Assembly (NCBI GenBank): GCA_020634855.1 | Contig: JACKAU010000003.1 | Span: 558,001 to 622,000, forward strand | DNA length: 64,000 nucleotides | Direction: 5' to 3' | Source: Anaerolineales bacterium | GTDB taxonomy: Bacteria > Chloroflexota > Anaerolineae > 4572-78 > J111 | In this document: piece after piece, positions 50,702 through 59,348 of the stretch | Layout: the number at the start of each line of letters is the position of its first letter | Numbering within the stretch: the stretch's first letter is position 1 | The notes under the pieces: model-generated | Databases searched by the model: none | Told to the model about the DNA's origin: nothing | What the model saw: the letters and a program-made list of their open reading frames with translations, nothing else | Position numbers and translations under genes: made by a program

Positions 50702-51661
50702 TTAAATGTCTGAATGGACAGGTTGCGCCTCGAATCCCACTGCCTTATTGACCACATATAGCGGTCGGCCTCGAACCTCATCATAAATGCGTCCTAAATA
50801 TTCGCCAATAATACCCAGAGAAATGAGTTGAATACTACCCAGAAACAGAACCATTACCAGCGTGGTTGCCTGCCCCTCAAAAGCCTGATAGCCCGATAAT
50901 CGGGCGATGATAACGAAAATAATGAAGATAGCGCTTACAATGGCGGTTGCAAAACCGACAAAGGTCGCCAGTTGCAGCGGGAAAATACTAAAACCGGTGA
51001 TGGCTGTGATGGCCAATCTGACCATCTTTCGTAAAGGGTATTTGGTTTCACCCGCGAACCGTTCCTCCCGAACATATTCCACCCCGGTTTGCTTAAAGCC
51101 AACCCAACTGGTCAGCCCCCGGATAAAACGGTGATGCTCTTTCATCCCTTTCATCTGATCCACAACTTGGCGATCCATCAGCCGAAAATCGCCGGTGTCC
51201 AGCGGAATGTTGACGTCGGTAATGCGGTAGATCAGCCGATAAAAAAGCTGAGCCGTAAAAAGTTTAAACCAGGATTCGCCTTTTCGTTCGCTGCGAATGG
51301 CATAAACAACGTGATAACCCTCGCGCCACTTATCGATCATTTGTAAAATAAGTTCCGGCGGGTCCTGCAGGTCGGCGTCGATTAAAATAACCACCTGGCC
51401 TTGGGCAAAATCCATGCCGGCGGTTACGGCAATTTGATGACCAAAATTACGGGCAAACTCTACGTAATGTACCCGTGGGTCGCTTTCGTGTAACTGCTGC
51501 ATCATCTGGCTGGTATTGTCGGTGCTGCCGTCGTTAATCAGTACCAGTTCCCAACATTCTCCTAGCTGCTCCATCACTTCGGCAATGCGTCGATAGAGTT
51601 CGGGCAGCGTCTCTTCTTCATTCCAGCAAGGGGCCACAATTGAACAGAAAATTTCACTCAC
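50702..51661 (-). CDS. GtrB/DPM1-like membrane glycosyltransferase (GT2)
   Basis: A 319-residue family 2 glycosyltransferase. The GT-A core includes FCSIVAPCWNEEETLPELY, LINDGSTDNT and the metal-binding DADLQDPPE. Two C-terminal membrane segments (about 232-265 and 272-295) end in GRIYDEVRGRPLYVV, characteristic of polyisoprenyl-phosphate sugar transferases. It would transfer a sugar to undecaprenyl phosphate on the cytoplasmic face. No linked flippase is seen. Confidence 0.9.
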   Translation of the reverse strand: MSEIFCSIVAPCWNEEETLPELYRRIAEVMEQLGECWELVLINDGSTDNTSQMMQQLHESDPRVHYVEFARNFGHQIAVTAGMDFAQGQVVILIDADLQDPPELILQMIDKWREGYHVVYAIRSERKGESWFKLFTAQLFYRLIYRITDVNIPLDTGDFRLMDRQVVDQMKGMKEHHRFIRGLTSWVGFKQTGVEYVREERFAGETKYPLRKMVRLAITAITGFSIFPLQLATFVGFATAIVSAIFIIFVIIARLSGYQAFEGQATTLVMVLFLGSIQLISLGIIGEYLGRIYDEVRGRPLYVVNKAVGFEAQPVHSDI

Positions 51662-51920
51662 AATGGACTTTCACCTAAAGATTATTGTTTGGGTTTCAGG
51701 TAGATATACACCGTTCGGATGGAGCCAGTTCCAAAAAGGTTTTCTCTGACGCTAACGGTATCATTATAGCTCAAGAGTGCTTTCTTGAATATTATTTAGC
51801 TAACCTACTAAATTCCTATTTATTCTCGCCACTGCCTGTGCTACACTTTTTTCTATTGATCCTGTTCCAGATTTGATCCTTAACGTTTAAATACCGCTCG
51901 GTCACCGAGAGGAGAGTTGC

Positions 51921-53900
51921 ATGGCGAATGAACTGGTTTTAATTATTGATGATGCGTTGCAAACTACCAATTTTGTTACGGATTACGTATTGAAACCCAA
52001 CAATTATCAAGTATTGGTGGCCCAGGATGGTCAAACTGGCTTAAAGCTGGCGATCGAACAACAGCCGGATTTGATCTTGCTCGATATGAGCATGGCCAAG
52101 ATGAGCGGTATGGAAGTTCTTAGCGTGCTCAATGCGCGTAACTTAAATATTCCGGTTATCGTCATGACGTTTCACGGATCGGAAACGTTGGCAGTGCAGG
52201 CGTTTCGGATGGGGATCAAAGATTACATCTTGAAGCCGTTTACGGTGACCGAGATGTTGGCCTCAATTGAGCGTTCGCTGGCCGAAGCTCGTCTTCGTCA
52301 AGAGCGAGACCGGTTGACCGACCGTTTGATCAGAAGCAACCACGCTTTAGAAAAACGCCTCAAAGAATTAAACACGATATTTGGCATTGGTAAATCCGTT
52401 ACCTCGCTGTTGGATCAAAAGAAACTCCTTTCTCGGCTGGTGGAAGCCGCCATTTATTTGACCGATGCCGAAGAAGGCTCACTCCTACTGGTCGACCCCG
52501 ACGGCGAGTCGCTGACGATGGTCACGGCCCGAGGTATTGACGAGCGGGTGGTTCGCTCGTTTCGAACCACTGTCAGCGATAGCCTCCCCGGCAGCGTCGT
52601 CTTGAGCGGCGACCCCCTCATATTACCCGGCGACAAATTAACGGCGATTACAAATTCATACTCCGTTCGCTCGCTACTGTATGTGCCGTTAAAGACGCGC
52701 GGTCAGGTTGGCGGGGTGTTGGGCGTCAATAATCGCCATCAAACGCGGACCTTCACCAATCACGATCTGCGCTTACTCTCCACGCTGGCCGATTACGCGG
52801 CTATTTCTATGGAGAATGCCCAACTTTTTAATGAGGTTAACCACGAGCGTAATAAGTTAGCTGCCGTCCTCGGCGAGATTACCGAGCCGGTGGTTGTGAT
52901 CAATAGTAATGATGATCGCATCGTGGTGGCTAATGCCGCCTTTGGCAAACAACTAGGCTTAGATGGCGGCTTGATCGAAGATCGCTCCATCACCGATTTA
53001 GTTCAAAATCCAACCTGGTCCGACTTTATCTCGACCCGGCTAAATCCGGGCAGCAGCCATAAAGGCGAACTGCCTCTGGCTGATGGCCGCACCTTTTATG
53101 CGACACTGACGGCCATCCCTGAAGTAGGGCGGGCCATCATTATGCAAGATGTAACCCACTTCAAAGACCTGAGCCAGATGAAATCTGATTTTGTCTCGAC
53201 CGTTGCCGGAGATTTGCAAGCGCCGCTTAACTCCATCAAAGCCTATGCCGAAATGCTCAGCGCCCATAGCAATCTTGATGATAAGCAAAAGCTGTTTGTG
53301 GAGCGCATTACCAATGGCTTAGACCAGGTTACCCGGCTGGTTGACAATCTGCTCGATCTGAACACCATCGAAATGGGGGCCGATCCTGCGCTTTCGGTGG
53401 TTGATCTGAGCCGGTTGGTTGAACAAGCCGTCGCCCAGTATCAAGCTCGAGCCGGCCAAAAACACCAGCAGCTTATTTATCACCAGGCCGATCAACCCAC
53501 GCCGGTGCTCGGCAATCCGCAGCGCTTGCAGCAAGCTATCAACAACCTGATCGACAATGCGCTAAAATTTACCCCGGAAGAAGGTCATATTTCCGCTCTG
53601 GTCCAAATTGAAGATAAACAGGTGGTCTTTAAATTGGAAGATAACGGTATCGGCATCCCCCCGGCCAATTTGCCGCTGATCTTTGATAAATTTTTCCGTA
53701 CCGAAGAGACCCACCGGTCGGACCAAAAAGGGGCCGGTTTGGGGTTGGCTATCTCAAAAGCGATTCTGGAACGCTATCATGGCTACATCTGGGCGGAAAG
53801 CACCCCTAATCAAGGGAGTACATTTACTTTTGTTTTGCCGCTGTTCGCGGGCGATGAACTCAATCTGCCTGCTGTCAGCCAGGAAACATTGACCGCTTAG
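51921..53900 (+). CDS. REC-GAF-PAS histidine-kinase-like protein lacking the H-box histidine
   Basis: A 659-residue cytoplasmic signalling protein. The receiver domain (1-125) has the phosphoacceptor aspartate in LILLDMSMAKMSG and LKPF. A coiled region leads to a GAF domain (about 150-300), then PAS (about 310-410), a dimerisation domain (about 415-485) and a HATPase (about 520-640; NLIDNALKFT, DNGIGIPP, GAGLGLAISKAI). The H-box, normally VSHELRxPL, reads VAGDLQAPL, so the phosphorylated histidine is Gly. ATP binding looks intact, so it may phosphorylate another protein or act as an allosteric sensor. GAGAGGAGAG precedes the ATG. Confidence 0.85.
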   Translation: MANELVLIIDDALQTTNFVTDYVLKPNNYQVLVAQDGQTGLKLAIEQQPDLILLDMSMAKMSGMEVLSVLNARNLNIPVIVMTFHGSETLAVQAFRMGIKDYILKPFTVTEMLASIERSLAEARLRQERDRLTDRLIRSNHALEKRLKELNTIFGIGKSVTSLLDQKKLLSRLVEAAIYLTDAEEGSLLLVDPDGESLTMVTARGIDERVVRSFRTTVSDSLPGSVVLSGDPLILPGDKLTAITNSYSVRSLLYVPLKTRGQVGGVLGVNNRHQTRTFTNHDLRLLSTLADYAAISMENAQLFNEVNHERNKLAAVLGEITEPVVVINSNDDRIVVANAAFGKQLGLDGGLIEDRSITDLVQNPTWSDFISTRLNPGSSHKGELPLADGRTFYATLTAIPEVGRAIIMQDVTHFKDLSQMKSDFVSTVAGDLQAPLNSIKAYAEMLSAHSNLDDKQKLFVERITNGLDQVTRLVDNLLDLNTIEMGADPALSVVDLSRLVEQAVAQYQARAGQKHQQLIYHQADQPTPVLGNPQRLQQAINNLIDNALKFTPEEGHISALVQIEDKQVVFKLEDNGIGIPPANLPLIFDKFFRTEETHRSDQKGAGLGLAISKAILERYHGYIWAESTPNQGSTFTFVLPLFAGDELNLPAVSQETLTA

Positions 53901-54035
53901 CCTGTCCCACGGCTGAACTTTTTTCGAAATTGACCCCAATTAACATCGTACGTTTAGGCGAGTAATTACCACTTATTCATCACTGCTTTACACGTCACGA
54001 CGTTTATAACAGACGGTTCCTTGGTTTACCTTCAA

Positions 54036-54064
54036 TTGACACGTCCCTTTCCTGCGTCTATAAT
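54036..54064 (+). promoter_or_regulatory. Consensus sigma-70 promoter of the M42 peptidase gene
   Basis: Perfect TTGACA and TATAAT hexamers with a 17-bp spacer. Transcription would start about 36 bp before the ATG. This is the best-matching promoter in the window. Confidence 0.85.
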
Positions 54065-54106
54065 CGGATAGCTTTTTCGCTTTTGTGGCTCGTCTGGGGA
54101 GAAAGA

Positions 54107-55189
54107 ATGGCCGAAACTAATAACCCAACACTCGAAATGCTGAAACGACTGTCGTTGGCTGTCGGGGTAACTGGATTTACCGGTCCCAACTCCGTCCACT
54201 CGGTTGTATCGGCTGAACTTGAGCCGTACGTCGATCGCGTAGAGCGGGATCGAATGGGCAGCGTCATCGGCTTTAAGGCTGGTAGCCAATCGCCTGCTGC
54301 CGACCAACCCCGGCGGAAAATTATGCTGGCCGCTCATCTGGATGAGATTGGCGCGGTCGTCACTCAGATCGATCAGGGCTTCATCCGTTTTACCGAAATT
54401 GGCGGATTGGACGAGCGGGTCCTGATGGGCCAGGAGGTGGTGGTCCACGGGCGGCGTGATTTGCCCGGCATCATCGGCTCCATTCCCCCCCATTTACTGG
54501 CCCCCGGTGAGGCCAGTAACGAAGTTGATATGGAGAAGATGCACATCGATCTGGGCTTACCTTCCGAAACTGTGGCCGACCTGGTTCAAATTGGTGATAT
54601 CATCTCCTTTAGCCGAACGCCCACCGAATTGCTCAGCGGGTTGATTTCGGCTAAGGCCATGGATAACCGCGCCTCGATTGCCGCGCTGGTGGTCTGTTTG
54701 CAGCATCTGCAAAGAATGCAGCACCAGTGGGATGTTTACGCCGTGGCAACCGCTGATGAAGAGTGGGGCAGCTTTGTCGGCGCAACCACCCAGGCTTACG
54801 CCATTCGGCCCGATGCGGCAATTGTGATCGACCTGACGTTTGCCAATGTGGACGAGATTGAGGTCGAGCTGAATAAAGGGCCGGTGATTTCACTGGGGCC
54901 GAGTAACCATCCGGTTATTCGCCGGCGGCTGATCGACATCTGCAACGATTTGGAAATGAAATACCAGAATGAAATCCTGCCTAGCGGCGCCGGTACGGAC
55001 GCCTTTGCGATTGAGATCAGCCGGGAGGGTGTGCCGACCATCCTGATCTCAATTCCCAGCCGCTACATGCACTCCCCAGTCGAGGTCGTTCACCCCAAAG
55101 ATGTCGAGCGTACCGGGCGACTGATGGCGCAGTTTATCGCCGGCCTTGAGGAAGCGTTTGTGGGCGAGTTGGTTCCCAAACTTGAGTAA
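54107..55189 (+). CDS. M42-family aminopeptidase / endoglucanase-like metallopeptidase
   Basis: A 360-residue di-metal peptidase forming large cytoplasmic complexes in known relatives. Metal and catalytic residues are in LAAHLDEIGAVV, KAMDNRASIAAL, TADEEWGSFVGA, VIDLTFA and SRYMHSPVEVV. A PDZ-like subdomain occupies about 80-165. ATG 54107 with GGGGAGAAAG upstream is chosen over an in-frame ATG at 54083 that lies almost on the transcription start. Confidence 0.9.
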   Translation: MAETNNPTLEMLKRLSLAVGVTGFTGPNSVHSVVSAELEPYVDRVERDRMGSVIGFKAGSQSPAADQPRRKIMLAAHLDEIGAVVTQIDQGFIRFTEIGGLDERVLMGQEVVVHGRRDLPGIIGSIPPHLLAPGEASNEVDMEKMHIDLGLPSETVADLVQIGDIISFSRTPTELLSGLISAKAMDNRASIAALVVCLQHLQRMQHQWDVYAVATADEEWGSFVGATTQAYAIRPDAAIVIDLTFANVDEIEVELNKGPVISLGPSNHPVIRRRLIDICNDLEMKYQNEILPSGAGTDAFAIEISREGVPTILISIPSRYMHSPVEVVHPKDVERTGRLMAQFIAGLEEAFVGELVPKLE

Positions 55190-55229
55190 GGTCAAAGTTT
55201 TCGTGGAACGACATTGAATCTGTATCGAA

Positions 55230-55300
55230 AAAATTAGGAATCATGGGTTAGAAATTAGCTTTGCCCTGATTCCTGGTTCCCAACCCCTAATTCCTATTTT
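55230..55300. repeat. Palindromic word repeat (AATTAGGAATCATGGG)
   Basis: AAATTAGGAATCATGGGTTAG and its approximate complement CTAATTCCTATT with GATTCCTGGTTCCCAACCC fill the gap before mtnP. Confidence 0.65.
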
Positions 55301-55314
55301 TGAAGGAGATAGAA

Positions 55315-56184
55315 TTGAGCGACGTAAAAATTGGTGTTATCGGCGGCAGCGGCCTTTATAAAATTGAGGGCTTGGAAGATGTGGAGGAGATCAAGCTGAA
55401 CACCCCGTTTGGCGATCCCTCCGATAATTTTATTGTAGGCACGTTGGAAGGCCAGCGGGTGGCCTTCTTGCCCCGGCATGGCCGTCACCACGCTATCAGC
55501 CCTACCGAACTCAACAGCCACGCCAATATTTGGGGGATGAAAAAGTTGGGGGTCAAATATATCATTGCGGTTAACGCCTGTGGCAGTTTGCGTGAAGATA
55601 TTGCTCCGCGCCACATTGTCGTCCCCGACCAGTTAGTCGATCGCACCCGCAGCCGCGATTTGACCTTTTATGAGGGCGGAGTGGTAGTTCATATGGGCGT
55701 CGCCGATCCGTACGAACCGGCTCTGGCCGAAATGGTCTACCAAGGCGTTCAGGAAACTGGCGCGCCGGTTCATTTAGGCGGTGATTTCGTTATCATCGAA
55801 GGACCGCGCTTTAGTACCAAAGCCGAGAGCCGGATTTTTCGCAGTTGGGGCTGCTCGATTATCGGGATGACCTCCATCCCCGAAGCATTCTTGGCCCGCG
55901 AAGCTGAAATTGCCTACGCTACCATGGCCCACGTCACCGATTACGACGTGTGGCATGAGGAAGAAGGGCCGGTGTCCGTCGAGGCGGTCATCGCTAACCT
56001 CAACGCCAACGTCGATATTGCCAAACAGGCCATTCGCAACATTGTGGTCAAGTTAGCCGGTGAACCCGACTGGCCCAGTCACCATGCCCTGGCTAACGCG
56101 ATTATCAGCAGCCGTATTCGCCAGGATGTTCCGGCTGACACATGGGAAAAGCTTGGTCTGTTTATAGGCGAGTACTACTCGTAA
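55315..56184 (+). CDS. mtnP: S-methyl-5'-thioadenosine phosphorylase
   Basis: Phosphorolysis of methylthioadenosine to adenine and 5-methylthioribose-1-phosphate in methionine salvage. The N-terminal IGVIGGSGLY, PRHGRHHAISPTELNSHAN phosphate and ribose loops, the central EGPRFSTKAESR and IGMTSIPEAFLAREAEI with TDYDVW are typical. The 289 residues match. TTG 55315 is used because AAGGAG lies 8 nt upstream; an in-frame TTG at 55300 would include the ribosome site itself. The adenine product ties it to the purine genes in this window. Confidence 0.94.
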   Translation: MSDVKIGVIGGSGLYKIEGLEDVEEIKLNTPFGDPSDNFIVGTLEGQRVAFLPRHGRHHAISPTELNSHANIWGMKKLGVKYIIAVNACGSLREDIAPRHIVVPDQLVDRTRSRDLTFYEGGVVVHMGVADPYEPALAEMVYQGVQETGAPVHLGGDFVIIEGPRFSTKAESRIFRSWGCSIIGMTSIPEAFLAREAEIAYATMAHVTDYDVWHEEEGPVSVEAVIANLNANVDIAKQAIRNIVVKLAGEPDWPSHHALANAIISSRIRQDVPADTWEKLGLFIGEYYS

Positions 56185-56187
56185 CGT

Positions 56188-56222
56188 GACCACTGACCGC
56201 CGATGGTTGACCGCCGTATTTT
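56188..56222. repeat. GACCACTGACCGC word repeat, left copy
   Basis: GACCACTGACCGCCGATGG and TTGACCGCCGT words directly upstream of the four-helix-bundle gene. The complementary copy is at 56675-56745. The same words occur inside the MITE-like element at 32669. Confidence 0.65.
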
Positions 56223-56233
56223 TGGGGTGAGTG

Positions 56234-56665
56234 ATGGGCTACAAGTTCGAGCAGCTTGAAGTCTGGCAGTTAGCTATGGAATATACCGATCTGGTTTATG
56301 ATATTGCTGAACAACTGCCGTCATCTGAAAAGTACAATCTTAAAAGTCAGATCACTCGAGCCGCTACCAGCGTCGCACTCAACATTGCTGAAGGTTCAAC
56401 CAGCCAGAGTAGCACAGAGCAAGCCAGATTTCTCGGGCTGGCTATTCGTTCGTTAATCGAAACTGTAGCCTGCCAGCATTTAATCAATCGCTGCCAATAT
56501 CTTAAGGATCCCGAACCTTTGCGAAATGCTTACCGCGCCAGCGAAAAGCTATTTGCCAAACTTCAAGCTTTTCGACACGCTCTAATTAGGAATAAGTCGC
56601 TCCCTTCCGTCCGTGAAGAAACCGACCTCTATTTGCTTGACAACGACAATGTTCTCAAAGAGTAA
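56234..56665 (+). CDS. Four-helix-bundle protein (S23/IVP-like)
   Basis: A 143-residue protein of the family found in 23S rRNA intervening sequences (TIGR02436 type; distant relative of Avd of diversity-generating retroelements). Family blocks: FEQLEVWQLAMEYTDLVYDI, EKYNLKSQITRAATSVALNI with AEG, and FLGLAIRSLIET. Its function is not established; basic homologues bind nucleic acids. ATG 56234 follows GTG at 56231. It lies between inverted GACCACTGACCGC word repeats and overlaps the SEDS gene start by 17 bp, so it looks like a recent insertion. Confidence 0.88.
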   Translation: MGYKFEQLEVWQLAMEYTDLVYDIAEQLPSSEKYNLKSQITRAATSVALNIAEGSTSQSSTEQARFLGLAIRSLIETVACQHLINRCQYLKDPEPLRNAYRASEKLFAKLQAFRHALIRNKSLPSVREETDLYLLDNDNVLKE

Positions 56666-59345
56666 TCGATCGTCCCACGTCAGCGGTCAGTGGTCGCCCG
56701 TCGGCGGTCACCTGTCAGCGGTCGTCCGACAGCGGTCGTATTGGCTCTGGGTCTTGGCCTTTCTCTTCACCGGGCTGTGTCTGCTTCAACTGGCCTTGGT
56801 CGATCATAACCTTAGCCTGACGACATTTGTCCCATTGTTTATCTTAATGGCCTGCGGCGGGTTGGTGATCTATTGGCTGGATATTCGTTGGCCTCATCTA
56901 GCCGGCGATCCGATTCTATTACCTCTGACCTTCTTTTTGAGCGGCTTAGGCTTGGTGCTGATTCAGCGTTTAGCGCCGGTGTTTGTCAGTCGACAGCTTT
57001 TTTGGCTAGTCATCGCTACAGTTCTGCTGCTGTTGATTAATCTTATCCCCAAAAATCTCAACTGGCTGGGCCGTTACAAATATACCTGGCTGATCGGCGG
57101 TATCTTGCTGCTGGCCAGCACGCTCATCTTCGGCGTCAATCCGAGCGGATTTGGAGCGCGGTTGTGGCTGAATGTTGGGCCGGTCTACTTTCAACCTTCC
57201 GAACTGCTCAAATTGCTGCTATTAGTTTTTCTGGCCGCCTATCTGGCCGATCGCCGCCGCCAGTTGGTCGAGGTTCGAGCCTACATTGGCGGTCTGGCCG
57301 TACCCCATCCCAACTACCTTGGCCCGATGCTGTTGATGTGGGGCTTCAGCATGGTGCTGCTGATCTGGCAGCGCGATCTGGGAGCAGCGCTGCTCTTTTT
57401 TGGCACGTTTCTGGGTATGCTCTACGCCGCCACCGGGCAATCGAGCTACATTTGGGGGGGGCTGCTACTGCTGCTTTTGGGGGGAATTGTCGGCTATGAA
57501 CTGTTTGATGTGGTTCGTATTCGCGTGGACGGCTTTCTGAACCCCTGGCTCGACGCCTCCGGTCGCTCGTTTCAGATTGTGCAATCTCTGCTGGCGTTTG
57601 CCAGTGGCGGTGTGATCGGCCAGGGGTTGGGACAAGGACTGCCGACCGCTATTCCGGTGGTTCATACCGATTTTGTGTACGCGGCTATCGGCGAAGAGTT
57701 TGGGCTGGTGGGCGCGATGGGCATTCTCGTCTGTTTTGCGTTGCTGGTTAACCGGGCTTTTGCCATCGCGTTCCGGGCCAGAACCGACTTTGAGCAGTTG
57801 CTGGCGGTGGGTATCGGTACGATGCTAGCTTTGCAAACCCTGGTTATCACCGCCGGAACCCTCAAGTTGATGCCGTTGACCGGCGTTACACTGCCCTTTG
57901 TCAGTTACGGCGGCAGTAGTCTCATAGTTAGTTTTATTATGGTTGGCCTGTTGTCATTTATGGCCGCGCCGCAGCCGCATCACCCGCGCCCAGTCTCTGC
58001 CCTGCTGCGATCGACCTTCCAGACTCCAACCTATTATCTAAAATTGGCGCGTATCCTCTTTTTTGGACTGATCGTGGTGGCCGGCGGCTTGATTTTGTGG
58101 CAAATTGCCGCCCCACCCTTTTTGGTCACCCGCGACGACAATCCTCGTCAGGTCATCGCCGAGCAGCGGATTGATCGCGGCCGGCTGCTCACCCGCGGCG
58201 GCATACCCATCGCCGAGACTCTTATCGGCGCTGATGGTCTGGCTCAGCGGCATTATCCCTATCCGGGTTTATCCTCGGTAACTGGCTATTACAGCATTCG
58301 TTACGGCGTAGGCGGCGTCGAGGCCACGTTCGATCCCATTTTGCGAGGTAGGGTTGACGAAACGACCGAGAGCAAAGTTGTTGATGACCTGCTTCATCGA
58401 CCGCCGGTTGGCCGCGATGTAACGCTGACCGTGGACCTGCCCGCTCAAGTTGCCGCTGATGTGGCCTTAGGCGATCAGGAAGGTGCGGTCGTTATCCTCG
58501 AAATTGAAACCGGCGCGGTGCTGGTCATGTCCAGCCACCCCACGTACGATCCGAACACGCTGGATGAAATGTGGGACTCGCTACGCCAAGATGAACGGGC
58601 GCCTTTACTCAATCGCGCCACGCAGGGGTTGTTTCCGGTGGGCGATTTGGCCCGGCTGATTGGTTTGATCGGCTTGTACGACTCTGGCGCGACCCGCCCC
58701 ACGGATTTACTGGCCGCGCCGTTAGAAGAAATGCTGGCCCCCTTAGGACCCACCGGCTATGCGGCCACAGTTCGCCAGTTGGGCCTGATGCAATCCCTGT
58801 CCGGCCTGCGCTCGCAGCCGGGGCGACTGCCTGATTTTAATGACAAGGGAACCGTGAAAGATTTAGCGGTGACGCCGCTCCACCTGGCGCGCGTGATGAC
58901 GGCCCTTGAGCGTGATGGACAACTGCCGACCCCGATGCTCGCCCTCGACGCCGCGCCGGAGCAGACTCCGAGTTTTAAACCCGGTACGGCCCAGATCGTG
59001 CGGGCCTGGCTGCCGCAAGTGGATGAGCAGCTTATTGGACTGTCGGGTCAGGCCAGTCCGGAAGAGACGGGCCAGCAGTCGCTGAGTTGGTTTGTGGGCT
59101 TGGCCCCGGCCACGGCCTCCGGCCCGCCCGTAGAGCCAACCTCCCCGGCGCTGACCGAGTCCGGCTTAATTTTCGATCCATCTCAAATAGAGGCCGTCAC
59201 ACCCACCCCTACCATCGAGACGCCACAGGAAAAAGCCAAGTATGCCGTAGTGGCTGTAGTTGTCACCAATACCCCGGCCGATAACCCCGCTCTCCATATC
59301 GCCAGAGCGGCCTTGAAACCACTGTTAGAGCCATCGACTAAGTAG
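56649..59345 (+). CDS. SEDS (FtsW/RodA-like) glycosyltransferase fused to a degenerate PBP domain
   Basis: An 898-residue fusion. Residues about 30-440 form the polytopic SEDS peptidoglycan polymerase with its catalytic aspartate in WQRDLGAALLFF and the FQPSELLKLLLL and LPFVSYGGSSLIVSF signatures. About 455-840 resemble a class B penicillin-binding protein (IAEQRIDRGRLLTRGG, NRATQGLFPVG, VTPLHLARVM, FVGLAPAT). The catalytic SxxK is replaced (GDLAR where GSTFK is usual) and KTG reads LSGQA, so transpeptidation is not expected. The PBP half may only activate the polymerase. Residues about 9-31 are encoded by an intergenic word repeat. Confidence 0.85.
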   Translation: MFSKSNRSSHVSGQWSPVGGHLSAVVRQRSYWLWVLAFLFTGLCLLQLALVDHNLSLTTFVPLFILMACGGLVIYWLDIRWPHLAGDPILLPLTFFLSGLGLVLIQRLAPVFVSRQLFWLVIATVLLLLINLIPKNLNWLGRYKYTWLIGGILLLASTLIFGVNPSGFGARLWLNVGPVYFQPSELLKLLLLVFLAAYLADRRRQLVEVRAYIGGLAVPHPNYLGPMLLMWGFSMVLLIWQRDLGAALLFFGTFLGMLYAATGQSSYIWGGLLLLLLGGIVGYELFDVVRIRVDGFLNPWLDASGRSFQIVQSLLAFASGGVIGQGLGQGLPTAIPVVHTDFVYAAIGEEFGLVGAMGILVCFALLVNRAFAIAFRARTDFEQLLAVGIGTMLALQTLVITAGTLKLMPLTGVTLPFVSYGGSSLIVSFIMVGLLSFMAAPQPHHPRPVSALLRSTFQTPTYYLKLARILFFGLIVVAGGLILWQIAAPPFLVTRDDNPRQVIAEQRIDRGRLLTRGGIPIAETLIGADGLAQRHYPYPGLSSVTGYYSIRYGVGGVEATFDPILRGRVDETTESKVVDDLLHRPPVGRDVTLTVDLPAQVAADVALGDQEGAVVILEIETGAVLVMSSHPTYDPNTLDEMWDSLRQDERAPLLNRATQGLFPVGDLARLIGLIGLYDSGATRPTDLLAAPLEEMLAPLGPTGYAATVRQLGLMQSLSGLRSQPGRLPDFNDKGTVKDLAVTPLHLARVMTALERDGQLPTPMLALDAAPEQTPSFKPGTAQIVRAWLPQVDEQLIGLSGQASPEETGQQSLSWFVGLAPATASGPPVEPTSPALTESGLIFDPSQIEAVTPTPTIETPQEKAKYAVVAVVVTNTPADNPALHIARAALKPLLEPSTK
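56675..56745. repeat. GCGGTCAGTGGTC word repeat, right copy (coding)
   Basis: CAGCGGTCAGTGGTCGCCCG, GGCGGTCACCTGTCAGCGGTC and CGACAGCGGTCG words, inverted relative to 56188-56222. They are read in frame as the N-terminus of the SEDS fusion. Confidence 0.65.
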
Positions 59346-59348
59346 CGT

